DNA of 39,064 nt from a virus (IMGVR_UViG_3300010938_000636:1-39064); one strand, 5' to 3'. Numbered from the stretch's first letter, positions 22,564 to 29,761 are shown. Translations and numbers: made by a program. The notes: a model not told the origin generated them from the letters alone.

Positions 22564-24351
22564 TTAATAACTAAATACTTGTTGTGCTAGTCTCTTTTCT
22601 GCTAACTTTACATATTCGGAATTAATTTCGAAACCAATAAAGTTTCTCCCAAGTTGTCTGGCGACAACAGCAGTTGTACCAGAACCAATGAATGGATCCA
22701 TAACAATATCGCCTGGTTTACTCAAATAATTAATCCATTGGATTAAAGGTTTTTCTGCTTTTTGGGTAGGGTGGTATCGCGGGTGTTGTGGAATACTATC
22801 TACCACATAGTCCCTAGCTTGTCCTAAACGCCAATTAAAATAGTCTTGTTTAACTGCTGTTTTAGTAAACCAGAGAGCCATTTCCACCGCTTTCATAAAA
22901 TCTACTTTCCTTCCACGTGGCACTGGATTTGAATTATGAGAAATTATTCGGTTAGGTAATATAAATTGGTGTTCCTTTTCCAAAGAAAAATTATAATAAG
23001 CATTTGCTTCTTTAATGGATAAAATTCGCTTTATTTGTGTGGGGTAAGTTTTAAATCCTTTATGCTGAGATTTTCCAATCGAAATCCACATTGCCTTTTT
23101 TCTTCCATTTTGGTAATTTACAAACCTTTTTTTAAGCCTAAAATCGTATCCTAAAATAGATGATAAAACAAGTAAAGTTTCAGCTAACTGCTTATTATCT
23201 GATAAACCGAATCTCATTGTAACTCGTGTTTCTTCCTTCATCCCATCCCCATCAAAAAAACCTTTAAGTATTCCCTCAAGAAATTCATTATTGGTTTTTA
23301 GTAGTTCTCTAATATTAAGAAACTTCTTCTTTGCCCCTTTCCCTTGAATAAACTTTCTAATTATTCCAGAAAAAATAAAACAATCGATTATTACAATTAA
23401 TCCATTTCGATAAATATGTTTCCTGATAGGAGAATTAAATCCATCTACTATGCTTTTTAATTTATAATAAAATCTTACTTCCTTTTTATTGAGAGAGAAC
23501 CTAACCTCTGTTCCGTCTTTTCCTAAACTACCTTCTGCAAGAAATAATCCTATTGCCCATCCTAAATCAAAATTAAAAAACGCTTTATTTCTCCCTTCAG
23601 TAATATCAATTTTTTCTACCTTATCCAAAATGTCTCCAACTTTTAATTTATTAGCAGAAATAAATTCTCCATTAATTTTAAACTTATGCTCTGGGGTCAC
23701 TTTTAAAATAGAACCATCCTGTAGATAAAGAGCAATTCCTTGAGAATACTGCTTTTGGATTTCGACAACCTTGATCCATTCCCCCTTAGGAGATAACAGC
23801 CTTACTTCGGAGGCATGCTCGTTCTTTAGCCGATAAATTTCCCTAATAGGGAGGAATGTTGTTTCATTGTTTATTTTACAAAGTAGTTTCATGCTTCCGT
23901 TTAAACATTTTATCCAATAAAGAGGACTTCTTCCCTTCATCCCAAGATTTTCTAGATATTCCCAGACGGGGGTAATTTTCTTCTTATCAAAAAAGAAAAC
24001 TAAATGCCGATATGGTTTAAGAACTCTAACACATTCTTTAAGCCATCTTTTACACCAATCAAGATATTCTTCTTCTGTTCGCCATTGCTTATCCCAGCTT
24101 CCAAAGTCTAAATCAATATCCTTTCCCCTATACTTTACATTTGAAGAACGGGCTATCTTGATCTCTTGGCTAATCATAAACGGTGGGTCAGTAATTATAC
24201 AGTCGATGGAATTGTCAGGTATCATTGGTAACAATTCCAAACAATCGCCTTGTGTGATTTTATTAATGAAATTTTTAAGACCTTTAAAGCCCTTAAGATT
24301 TTTGGGACTGGAATTGGAACTGGAACTGGAATTGGAATTATTTACAACCAT
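22564..24351 (-). CDS. DNA N4/N6 methyltransferase with an in-frame intein
   Basis: After an Asn/Ser-rich repeat start (6-bp repeats near 24310-24345), the enzyme has DCIITDPPFMI (50-60; motif IV) and ECVRVLKPYRHLVFFF before the intein. After it come SNPVPRGRKVDFMKAVEMALWF and DPFIGSGTTAVVARQLGRNFIGFEIN (motif I). The mature protein is about 270 residues, a beta-class amino-methyltransferase. The 325-residue intein sits at YWIK/SNPVP, a conserved site next to the target-base pocket. The ATG overlaps the Phd-like gene by 14 bases, so both share one autoregulated promoter. Confidence 0.92.
   Translation of the reverse strand: MVVNNSNSSSSSNSSPKNLKGFKGLKNFINKITQGDCLELLPMIPDNSIDCIITDPPFMISQEIKIARSSNVKYRGKDIDLDFGSWDKQWRTEEEYLDWCKRWLKECVRVLKPYRHLVFFFDKKKITPVWEYLENLGMKGRSPLYWIKCLNGSMKLLCKINNETTFLPIREIYRLKNEHASEVRLLSPKGEWIKVVEIQKQYSQGIALYLQDGSILKVTPEHKFKINGEFISANKLKVGDILDKVEKIDITEGRNKAFFNFDLGWAIGLFLAEGSLGKDGTEVRFSLNKKEVRFYYKLKSIVDGFNSPIRKHIYRNGLIVIIDCFIFSGIIRKFIQGKGAKKKFLNIRELLKTNNEFLEGILKGFFDGDGMKEETRVTMRFGLSDNKQLAETLLVLSSILGYDFRLKKRFVNYQNGRKKAMWISIGKSQHKGFKTYPTQIKRILSIKEANAYYNFSLEKEHQFILPNRIISHNSNPVPRGRKVDFMKAVEMALWFTKTAVKQDYFNWRLGQARDYVVDSIPQHPRYHPTQKAEKPLIQWINYLSKPGDIVMDPFIGSGTTAVVARQLGRNFIGFEINSEYVKLAEKRLAQQVFSY
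22933..23907 (-). mobile_element. Intein with LAGLIDADG domain in the DNA methyltransferase
   Basis: This 325-residue intein begins with Cys (CLNGSMKLLCKI, codon 23907-23905). It contains VTPEHKFKI (block B) and the LAGLIDADG motifs WAIGLFLAEGSLG and LEGILKGFFDGDG, and ends ISHN with intact His-Asn before extein Ser. It appears functional. It is a different insertion from the portal intein and has low visible similarity to it. Confidence 0.92.
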
Positions 24352-24634
24352 ATTTGCAAAGACCTACCATGAAACCGTGTTTGCAAAGTCTAAAGCCCTC
24401 GGGCTTGGCTTGAACTTTTATTTTTTGAACTTCAGGTGGGCCATTTGTATCATTTGCATTCTTCAATCCTCGCACCTCTGAATTCGGGGTACCCACAAAA
24501 TCAGAATTTTTTTCATCCAGGGGGTCTATTCTGGCAATAGGTTTGCCATATTGTGTTAACACAATCGGCAGTTCCTTCAAATATTTTGAAGCATGAAGTT
24601 GAAACTCACGCACAGAAACCTTTTTCATAGGCAT
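24338..24634 (-). CDS. Phd/YefM-type antitoxin-like repressor
   Basis: MKKVSVREFQLHASKYLKELPIVLTQYGKPIARIDPL matches the Phd/YefM DNA-binding N-terminus (VREFQxxxSKYLxxL, then QYGKPIARI). The C-terminus is unusual: instead of a toxin-binding helix it ends RLCKHGFMVGLCKYGC, a possible CxH/CxxxC metal site. No toxin gene is adjacent; the next gene is the DNA methyltransferase, so it may be a repressor for this operon. Upstream are four or more TGTTAACA sites and a promoter with one such site between -35 and -10. Confidence 0.82.
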   Translation of the reverse strand: MPMKKVSVREFQLHASKYLKELPIVLTQYGKPIARIDPLDEKNSDFVGTPNSEVRGLKNANDTNGPPEVQKIKVQAKPEGFRLCKHGFMVGLCKYGCK

Positions 24635-24635
24635 A

Positions 24636-24742
24636 ATGTGTTAACAGATTAACAGAACTACAAAATGTGTTAACAGAATGTGTTAACAGATTAAAGGAAT
24701 GTGTTAACAGATTTTCCTAATTGTATCATAAGTGTTAACACA
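24636..24742 (-). promoter_or_regulatory. Cluster of TGTTAACA operators
   Basis: GTGTTAACAGA-type sites recur with GTTAAC centres near 24640, 24668, 24681, 24704 and 24735, with a bare TTAACAG copy near 24653. The copy between -35 and -10 is TGTTAACACA on the plus strand. A further TGTGTTAACACAAT lies within the Phd-like coding sequence near 24555. This is a typical autorepressor arrangement; binding by the Phd-like protein is inferred. Confidence 0.7.
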
Positions 24743-24748
24743 TTTCAA
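24720..24748 (-). promoter_or_regulatory. Promoter of the Phd-like/methyltransferase operon
   Basis: On the minus strand TTGAAA (24748-24743), a 17-bp spacer and TACAAT (24725-24720), preceded by TGA, form an extended -10 sigma70 promoter. The operator GTGTTAACAC fills the spacer. Confidence 0.7.
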
Positions 24749-24937
24749 GCCATTAACTGCCAATTACTGTTTTACTGTTTTACCGTTAGTGCATCAGTCA
24801 ATATAATCAGTAATCAGTATAATCAATATGATATAAGATAGTTTTCTAGAATTTTTTATATCGGAGAGCGAACTCCGATTAAATTTTTTTCAATCTAAAA
24901 AATAGATTTTTCGGATAGGGAGAGAGTAATCGCCACT

Positions 24938-25525
24938 ATCCTATAACAAAATACTATAAGATAAGCGAGCAAAAGTCAGTTTTTAGTCCTATAATAAAAC
25001 ATTATAAGTTATCCGCATAACTATCACTATAGGTTATCCGCATAGTTAATACTATGAGATATCCTTATAACTGATACTATAAGCCAACCTATAGCATAAC
25101 ACTATGAGATATAGCCTTATAGTTTATCTTATAGGACAGCGACAAGCCTATAACATTTTGTTATGAGATAAAGCCTATAACATTTTACTATGAGATAGCC
25201 GAGCGATGTCGCACAATGTAGTTGGGGAAATGACTTATAGCATTCTCTTATAAGATATTGTTAACACTTTTAGATAAACCTGATTATCACTATAACTCTT
25301 ACTATAGGATAAAAATCATAGTCTTTTCCGCCTTCTTTTTTACTTTTTTAGCCTCAATCATTAACTTAACTTAATTTTTTTAAAGACTTTTTAGCAGTTT
25401 TTTCTAAGTAAATTTCAATATCTCATAGCAGTTTATTATAAGACATTTTTAAGTTCAATTCTGAATTCAAAATATGTTATAGGATACAGAAGATACTATA
25501 ACCTATAGTTATACATTATAAGATA
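24938..25525. repeat. Array of dyad repeats (CCTATA...TATRAGATA) between the divergent gene blocks
   Basis: At least twelve imperfect inverted repeats of 20-25 bp occur, for example at 24938, 24988, 25016, 25041, 25063, 25088, 25115, 25147, 25174, 25233, 25290 and 25502. Two (25147-25170 and 25174-25197) are almost identical direct copies. The common form is CCTATAACATTT followed by TACTATGAGATA. The surrounding 24755-25800 region has no gene. It also holds a short ATCGGAG/CTCCGAT hairpin with a T-run at 24860-24890. The array could be iterons, a partition site or an operator array. Confidence 0.85.
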
Positions 25526-25622
25526 AAATTTAAAAGCAATCAATTTTTAGACTTTTATAACTAAAAAAAATAAAAATTGAAGCGAAATTGATATCATTTT
25601 TTCTAACACTATAGGACAGCAC

Positions 25623-25651
25623 TTGACAGACACTTCTTGATATGATAGTAT
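25623..25651 (+). promoter_or_regulatory. Promoter for the rightward block
   Basis: TTGACA (25623-25628), 17 bp and TAGTAT (25646-25651), preceded by TGA, lie at the right end of the dyad array, 159 bp before the first rightward gene. Flanking CTATA/TATGATA elements overlap it, so a regulator of the array may control it. The leader has a GCGGG/CCCGC hairpin (25699-25718). Confidence 0.6.
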
Positions 25652-25809
25652 AAAATTGACTATGATAAGATATTATAAAATGGGTATGAAGTAAACAAGC
25701 GGGACCTGTAAACCCCGCCCCACCTTGAAAACCTAACCAACAAGAAACCAGAAAACCTAAAGAGTTTAACTTTTGAGATTATAAGTTAACAAGGAAGGGG
25801 GTGAAAAAA

Positions 25810-26106
25810 ATGGACGCCATAACAGCGGAAAAGGTATCAATGATTGTCAAAAAGCTGGAGGCGTTAAGAGAGCAACGCGCCCGACTCCAAGCTGAGCGGA
25901 AAGCTTTGGTAAACAGCCCTGAATATAAGCAGGCGATCCGCGAAGCTAACAAGGCACGAAACAGCAAAACATGGCAAGTCTTAAGAGCAAAAGCCAGCTT
26001 CACCCAATCATTGATTGAAAAAGGGGTCATTCAAGCGATAGCTAAACAATACGGCATCAAGCTATCAGACTTGATCAACCCCAACAGCAAGAGCCTATAT
26101 AATTAA
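25810..26106 (+). CDS. Small basic coiled-coil protein, first gene of the rightward operon
   Basis: I start at ATG 25810, after AAGGAAGGGGG, not at the in-frame GTG within the SD. The 98-residue product (MDAITAEKVSMIVKKLEALR) is a helical, Arg/Lys/Glu/Gln-rich protein ending in an HTH-like AIAKQYGIKLSDLINPNSKSL. It may be a small DNA-binding or regulatory protein; the family is not recognised. A GC-rich terminator follows at once, so it can be made at higher levels than the rest of the operon. Confidence 0.7.
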   Translation: MDAITAEKVSMIVKKLEALREQRARLQAERKALVNSPEYKQAIREANKARNSKTWQVLRAKASFTQSLIEKGVIQAIAKQYGIKLSDLINPNSKSLYN

Positions 26107-26118
26107 ACTATAGGCTAC

Positions 26119-26154
26119 GGGGGCGACCTGAGGGCGGGTCGCCCCCAATTTTTT
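26119..26154 (+). terminator. Strong intrinsic terminator after the first rightward gene
   Basis: GGGGGCGACC (26119-26128) and GGTCGCCCCC (26137-26146) form a perfect 10-bp stem with an 8-nt loop, followed by AATTTTTT. Readthrough or a further promoter must feed the downstream genes. Confidence 0.9.
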
Positions 26155-26210
26155 AAATAAAAACCCGCATATAGTATTTATTATAGGATACAGGAAAGGA
26201 GGTGAGAAGG

Positions 26211-26429
26211 ATGCTCTATAGGATAACTGCTAAATTTGAGGGACAGGAGATGCTGATTGGAGAATATGCTACCAATCGAGCGACAGCTTTGGACATTGCT
26301 GATGAAGTGCTGGAAACAATTGCCTATGGGGAAGTGCTGATTGATAGGAAAGCGAGCCAGTTCCAAGACTGGGAATGGTGGATGACTTTAGCAAGGGACA
26401 AAAACTGGAAAGAAAAATATGGGTGCTGA
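26211..26429 (+). CDS. Hypothetical small protein, 72 aa
   Basis: ATG 26211 follows AAAGGAGGTGAGAAGG. The product (MLYRITAKFEGQEMLIGEYA) is a mixed alpha/beta acidic protein with a Trp-rich end (QDWEWWMTLARDKNWKEKYGC). Not recognised. A CTATAGGATA dyad half-site lies in its first codons and another just upstream, so the start may be under the same control as the repeat array. Confidence 0.68.
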   Translation: MLYRITAKFEGQEMLIGEYATNRATALDIADEVLETIAYGEVLIDRKASQFQDWEWWMTLARDKNWKEKYGC

Positions 26430-26443
26430 GCGAAAAGGTCTGA

Positions 26444-26475
26444 TGCTAACCATTTAGGAAACTAAATGGTTGGCA
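26444..26475 (+). other. 14-bp intergenic hairpin with GAAA tetraloop
   Basis: TGCTAACCATTTAG (26444-26457) pairs with CTAAATGGTTGGCA (26462-26475), one G-T wobble, around a GAAA loop. No T-run follows. It lies just before an SD. Confidence 0.75.
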
Positions 26476-26502
26476 TTAGCTCTTTGAAAGGGGGTGAGAA
26501 AG

Positions 26503-26793
26503 ATGAAACCCAAAAAGGTGATAAGGGTAAAAAAGTTTTACCTTATTGCTATTTTTGCTTTGGGTTTGCTATTGGGTTCAGTCTTGGGAACAACTACTCA
26601 AGACCGAAAAGTTAAACGCTTAATAAATAGCAACCTAAAGCTTGCTCGGGTAATTGATGAAAAGAATAGGATAATTGAAGAAAAGGATTTACATGCCGAA
26701 AGGGTAGTCAATACGCTTTTTGAGTGGGACAGGAGAAGATATATCCAACTTAATAAGCCTATGGTTGAGTTATTGCTCAGCCTAACCCAATAA
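26503..26793 (+). CDS. Membrane-anchored coiled-coil protein, 96 aa
   Basis: ATG 26503 follows AAAGGGGGTGAGAAAG. It has a basic start, one membrane helix (FYLIAIFALGLLLGSVLG), then a charged coiled coil (SNLKLARVIDEKNRIIEEKD) and an amphipathic end. The topology is N-in, with the coiled coil outside. It resembles phage membrane accessory proteins; the function is unknown. Confidence 0.7.
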   Translation: MKPKKVIRVKKFYLIAIFALGLLLGSVLGTTTQDRKVKRLINSNLKLARVIDEKNRIIEEKDLHAERVVNTLFEWDRRRYIQLNKPMVELLLSLTQ

Positions 26794-26797
26794 ATCG

Positions 26798-26858
26798 GCT
26801 TATAGGTTGGTGACTGGGGGTTATTGAAAGTATAGCCCCCAGAAACAAACCTATAAGC
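26798..26858 (+). other. Nested intergenic hairpin
   Basis: Outer 11-bp stem GCTTATAGGTT/AACCTATAAGC (26798-26808, 26848-26858) encloses CTGGGGGTT/AGCCCCCAG (26814-26822, 26834-26842) with an 11-nt loop. The 3' arm ends just before the SD of the next gene. Confidence 0.8.
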
Positions 26859-26877
26859 AGGAAAGGAGGTGAGAAAG

Positions 26878-27060
26878 ATGAGGATAAAAATTACTGGTAT
26901 TGTCAATGAAGGGTCGCTGATTCAAGTGCTTGGCACTGATGAAAAAGGGAATTTTTGCTCAATCCCTTTTGACTGGCGGATGTTTCAACAAATGTGGGAA
27001 TGCTTGGACGAGAAGCAAAAGAAAGGGAAAAAGTTTGTCCATATCAGCGAACCATATTGA
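26878..27060 (+). CDS. Hypothetical small protein, 60 aa
   Basis: ATG 26878 follows AAAGGAGGTGAGAAAG. The product (MRIKITGIVNEGSLIQVLGT) has an OB- or SH3-like strand pattern followed by a helix (MFQQMWECLDEKQKKG). Unknown function. Its stop lies inside the foot of the following hairpin. Confidence 0.65.
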   Translation: MRIKITGIVNEGSLIQVLGTDEKGNFCSIPFDWRMFQQMWECLDEKQKKGKKFVHISEPY

Positions 27061-27108
27061 GCATAATTGGGGAGACTTAAAGCAATTTAAGTCTCCATAA
27101 TTGTGCTT
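27059..27108 (+). other. Two-tier intergenic hairpin with GCAA tetraloop
   Basis: An inner perfect 11-bp stem GGAGACTTAAA/TTTAAGTCTCC (27071-27081, 27086-27096) with a GCAA loop is stacked on an outer 10-bp stem GAGCATAATT/AATTGTGCTT (27059-27068, 27099-27108). The SD follows immediately. Confidence 0.8.
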
Positions 27109-27126
27109 GATAAGGAGGTGAAAAGG

Positions 27127-27540
27127 ATGGAGATAAAACTATCGGAAAAAAAGGAAATCAAAAACCCAAAAGAAATGGCTGGAGTTTTCCAACAAGTTTT
27201 GAAGATGGAAAGTCAGATAGACCAAGATAAGGAACATTTTTGGGTTGCTGGATTGAATACTCGGAATGTTATTAAGTATTTGGAATTGGTTAGTCTTGGA
27301 ACGCTGGATGCTAACCTTGTCCACCCAAGGGAAGTTTTTAGGCTGACGATTAGCAAGGGGGTTGCTCAAATTGTGGTTGGACATAATCACCCGTCTGGAG
27401 ACCCAGAACCATCAGAAGACGATTTGGAAATAACCCAAAGACTAAAGAAAGCTGGAGAAATTATTGGGATAGAAGTTATTGACCATATCATTATTGCTGG
27501 AAATGATTACTTAAGTTTTAAAGAAAAGCGGTTGCTGTGA
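27127..27540 (+). CDS. RadC-like JAB/MPN (JAMM) domain protein
   Basis: ATG 27127 follows AAGGAGGTGAAAAGG. Residues 35-137 are the RadC C-terminal domain: EHFWVAGLNTRN (with the acidic residue), SLGTLDANLVHPREVF and GHNHPSGDPEPSEDD. The last supplies His86, His88 and Asp99 as zinc ligands. The N-terminal HhH part of chromosomal RadC is absent. Such proteins are common in phages and plasmids (an anti-restriction or DNA-repair association is suggested, activity unproven). A second paralogue is at 34584. Confidence 0.9.
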   Translation: MEIKLSEKKEIKNPKEMAGVFQQVLKMESQIDQDKEHFWVAGLNTRNVIKYLELVSLGTLDANLVHPREVFRLTISKGVAQIVVGHNHPSGDPEPSEDDLEITQRLKKAGEIIGIEVIDHIIIAGNDYLSFKEKRLL

Positions 27541-27573
27541 AAAGGAGAAAAAGGAAGAAAGGAGGTGAGAAAG

Positions 27574-28116
27574 ATGGCAACAGGAAACTTTTATAAGAAA
27601 AATGCTACCCATTATTACGCTTTTGAGGTAGAAGACGATTTTGAATATGAATTATTCTGGGACGAGTTGATGATGAAGTTAGAAAAATTGAACTATGAAG
27701 AATGGGATGGCGGAGTAGAAAACGGAAAAATCGTCGCAAGAAAAGTTAAGGAAATAAATGACTGGTTAACTCTTGTTTTAGAGGTAGTGGTGAGGAATGG
27801 CTATTACAGCGGGATAAATTTAGATTGGGAAGCAAGAGTAGAATTTGCTGATGGGAGCATAAATAAACTGGAAGACTTTAATGACGAAGCGATCATTGAA
27901 TTCGGAGGATGGCTCAAAAATGGGGCATGGGCAAGTAAAAGGGACAAGCAATTCGGAAGGTATTTAATCAGAAACGCTGGTAAGCTGTATGAAGGAGCGT
28001 ATAAGAAGATAGAAAAGGAAATAGATAAATTGGAAGCGGTATTTGCCAAATTGACTACTCCGCTGGAACGGGTAGCAACCTTTTCTAATGGGGAAACAAT
28101 ATACGCTCGGGTTTGA
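27574..28116 (+). CDS. Hypothetical phage protein, 180 aa
   Basis: ATG 27574 follows AAAGGAGGTGAGAAAG. The acidic, Trp/Tyr-rich product has a beta-rich first half (YYAFEVEDDFEYELFWDEL, INLDWEARVEF) and a helical C-terminal half with KKIEKEIDKLEAVFAKLTT. Family not recognised; no membrane segment. It is soluble, in the middle of the small-gene operon, and followed by hairpin H1. Confidence 0.65.
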   Translation: MATGNFYKKNATHYYAFEVEDDFEYELFWDELMMKLEKLNYEEWDGGVENGKIVARKVKEINDWLTLVLEVVVRNGYYSGINLDWEARVEFADGSINKLEDFNDEAIIEFGGWLKNGAWASKRDKQFGRYLIRNAGKLYEGAYKKIEKEIDKLEAVFAKLTTPLERVATFSNGETIYARV

Positions 28117-28120
28117 GGTA

Positions 28121-28153
28121 GGCTATCCCATCCTATATGGCTCTGGGATAGCC
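28121..28153 (+). ncRNA. Conserved-loop hairpin H1
   Basis: GGCTATCCCA (28121-28130) pairs perfectly with TGGGATAGCC (28144-28153). The 13-nt loop is TCCTATATGGCTC. It is one of six intergenic hairpins sharing this loop with different stems. Confidence 0.85.
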
Positions 28154-28174
28154 ACAAGAAAGGAGGTGAGAAAG

Positions 28175-28567
28175 ATGGACAAAGAAACGCTGGAAAAAAT
28201 CTATCGGGATGCTTTTGCTGAAGAATTAAAAGCAAGAGCAAATGAAGGTTATAAAGTGGTTGGAACCGAACCTGATGGTAGCGAAAAGGTTTATGAAGAC
28301 ACGGGTGCTGGTAAGTTTTACCTTTGTGGTTTTGCTAACCTTCATTATGATTGTAGAACGCCAGCGGGAAGAGCATTTCACCGTCTTGCCAAAAGGATTG
28401 GCTTGGATCCAGGCAAAGATTATTATGGTGGTTTCAACATCAGCCTGGATTCAGCTAAAGGGCACGGCAACGGGATGTTCGAAATTATGGTATCGGCTTA
28501 TGAAAAGGTAGCCGAATACCTACAAAGTTTAGGGTATCCCGTGTCAGTCCAAAGTAGATTGGACTGA
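28175..28567 (+). CDS. Hypothetical protein, 130 aa
   Basis: ATG 28175 follows AAAGGAGGTGAGAAAG. MDKETLEKIYRDAFAEELKA forms an N-terminal helix, followed by GFANLHYDCRTPAGRAFHRLAKRIGL and YYGGFNISLDSAKGHGNGMF. It is Gly/Tyr/His rich and soluble. It may bind a nucleotide or nucleic acid, but no family is recognised. It lies between hairpins H1 and H2. Confidence 0.65.
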   Translation: MDKETLEKIYRDAFAEELKARANEGYKVVGTEPDGSEKVYEDTGAGKFYLCGFANLHYDCRTPAGRAFHRLAKRIGLDPGKDYYGGFNISLDSAKGHGNGMFEIMVSAYEKVAEYLQSLGYPVSVQSRLD

Positions 28568-28574
28568 GGTAAAA

Positions 28575-28607
28575 GGCTTGCCAACCCTATATGGCTCTTG
28601 GCAAGCC
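28575..28607 (+). ncRNA. Conserved-loop hairpin H2
   Basis: GGCTTGCCAA (28575-28584) pairs with TTGGCAAGCC (28598-28607). The 13-nt loop is CCCTATATGGCTC. Confidence 0.85.
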
Positions 28608-28620
28608 ACCAAGGAGGAAA

Positions 28621-28782
28621 ATGACAGAAGAGGAAATTGACAAAATTTTAAGAAAATTCCAAAAGGAAAGAAAAACCAAAAAGGAAAGAAAGAAAAACCC
28701 GTTAGTTGATTTTGTTAGTGCTTTGGAAGAGCAGTTGGATGCTTATGAAAAAAGGAAAGGGGGTGAGAAGAATGACCGCTAA
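28621..28782 (+). CDS. Basic helical small protein, 53 aa
   Basis: I start at ATG 28621, preceded by AAGGAGGA. The product is mostly Lys/Arg/Glu helix (MTEEEIDKILRKFQKERKTK), then VSALEEQLDAYEKRKG. Its end overlaps the next gene's SD and start by 11 bases. RNA/DNA binding is possible; unknown. Confidence 0.58.
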   Translation: MTEEEIDKILRKFQKERKTKKERKKNPLVDFVSALEEQLDAYEKRKGGEKNDR

Positions 28783-28942
28783 AGAAAAAAATTATGTTGT
28801 GCTGGATACCTTCAATTCGGATTACCCGATTGTTGCTACTGACCAAAATGGAGAAACGCTTTTCTTTGAGACAGAGGAAGAAGCATACAAATATGGAGAA
28901 AAAAATTGTCAATCCTTCCAGGTTATCCGAATTGAACGCTGA
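28772..28942 (+). CDS. Hypothetical small protein, 56 aa
   Basis: ATG 28772 follows AAAGGGGGTGAGAAGA inside the end of the upstream gene. The alpha/beta protein (YVVLDTFNSDYPIVATD, then EEEAYKYGEKNCQSFQVIRI) resembles small phage proteins with a strand-strand-helix-strand fold. No family assigned. Confidence 0.6.
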   Translation: MTAKEKNYVVLDTFNSDYPIVATDQNGETLFFETEEEAYKYGEKNCQSFQVIRIER

Positions 28943-28948
28943 AGAATA

Positions 28949-28981
28949 GGCTTGCTCGCCCTAAATGGCTACGGGCAAGCC
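28949..28981 (+). ncRNA. Conserved-loop hairpin H3
   Basis: GGCTTGCTCG (28949-28958) pairs with CGGGCAAGCC (28972-28981), with one T-G wobble. The 13-nt loop is CCCTAAATGGCTA. Confidence 0.85.
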
Positions 28982-29008
28982 ACAGAAAAAGGAAGGAGGT
29001 GAGAAATT

Positions 29009-29221
29009 ATGAAATTAACTCTTTGGAAAAATAACAGATTAGACCAAAAATGGAGTATAACCTATCAAGAGTTTTTGAAAAAATTTAAACGTTCTTCTTT
29101 TTACAACCACCCGAAAGGAAGAGAAATGGCATTGAGATTGTTTATCATGTGTGATTTAAAAAGCGGTTATGAAGAGGACGACTTTCAAAAACTTGAGAAG
29201 TGGATTTGGAATAAGATTTAA
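29009..29221 (+). CDS. Hypothetical small protein, 70 aa
   Basis: ATG 29009 follows AAGGAGGTGAGAAATT. The product (MKLTLWKNNRLDQKWSITYQ) is Lys/Arg/Trp rich and helical toward the end (DFQKLEKWIWNKI). Unknown; probably cytoplasmic. Confidence 0.6.
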   Translation: MKLTLWKNNRLDQKWSITYQEFLKKFKRSSFYNHPKGREMALRLFIMCDLKSGYEEDDFQKLEKWIWNKI

Positions 29222-29257
29222 ATTTTGAAAACTCCTAAAGAAAGGAGGTGAGAAAAA

Positions 29258-29521
29258 ATGAAAAAATGTCGCTTTTGTGGACAACCAGCAACCTATGTTT
29301 TTAAGGCTCATAACTATACGCCGTTTAATGTTTATCTATGCTCAAAGTGTGCTGGAAAGCCCATTGTGGAAAATGGCGAAGTTATAAGGTATGTAGAAGT
29401 TAGGTTTTCGCCAAAACTCCCTGAAATGTTATGTGATGAGTGGGAAAAAGAATGGAAATTGGCAAAGCAATCGGAAGGTAAATTTTGGGTATATTATGAA
29501 CCAAAAGCAAGGGTTTATTAA
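29258..29521 (+). CDS. Zinc-finger small protein, 87 aa
   Basis: ATG 29258 follows AAAGGAGGTGAGAAAAA. CRFCGQPATYVFKAHNYTPF then YLCSKCAG form a four-Cys zinc ribbon in the first 35 residues. The rest is acidic and aromatic with KWVYYEPK-like strands. Function unknown; such mini-ribbons are frequent in phage early regions. Confidence 0.68.
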   Translation: MKKCRFCGQPATYVFKAHNYTPFNVYLCSKCAGKPIVENGEVIRYVEVRFSPKLPEMLCDEWEKEWKLAKQSEGKFWVYYEPKARVY

Positions 29522-29557
29522 GCTAACCAAAATCGCTAAAGAAAGGAGGTGAGAAAT

Positions 29558-29716
29558 ATGAAGTGTAAAATCTGTGGTAAGCCTATTAAGGAAAATACCG
29601 AGGGCAACAAAAAGTATTGCCAGGGTCATGACTTGCTTGAAATGATACAGGCAAAAAAATCGGGGGAGAAAATAGAGAGGGACGCAAATAAGCCAAACCG
29701 TGCTTATACATACTAA
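29558..29716 (+). CDS. Mini zinc-binding protein, 52 aa
   Basis: Starts at ATG 29558 after AAAGGAGGTGAGAAAT. The product begins MKCKICGKPIKENTEGNKKY, continuing CQGH, so CxxC plus CxxH likely bind zinc. The end is charged (KIERDANKPNRAYTY). The strong SD and conserved metal ligands support a real gene. Confidence 0.68.
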   Translation: MKCKICGKPIKENTEGNKKYCQGHDLLEMIQAKKSGEKIERDANKPNRAYTY

Positions 29717-29721
29717 ATTCT

Positions 29722-29755
29722 GGTTACCCCACTCCTATACGGCTCTGGGGTAACC
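29722..29755 (+). ncRNA. Conserved-loop hairpin H4
   Basis: GGTTACCCCA (29722-29731) pairs with TGGGGTAACC (29746-29755). The 14-nt loop ends with TCCTATACGGCTC. The stem sequence differs fully from H2/H3 while the loop is kept. Confidence 0.85.
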
Positions 29756-29761
29756 GCCAAA

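Noticed and set aside
24938-25525. CRISPR array
   Set aside because: Repeats are imperfect dyads with no constant direct repeat and unique spacers of fixed length, and no cas genes are present.
26119-26154. Conserved-loop hairpin family member
   Set aside because: Its loop is TGAGGGCG and a T-run follows, so it is an ordinary terminator.
27804-28241. 145-codon minus-strand frame
   Set aside because: Antisense to clear genes with strong SD sequences; Leu/Phe/Ser-rich shadow of Lys/Glu-rich coding DNA.
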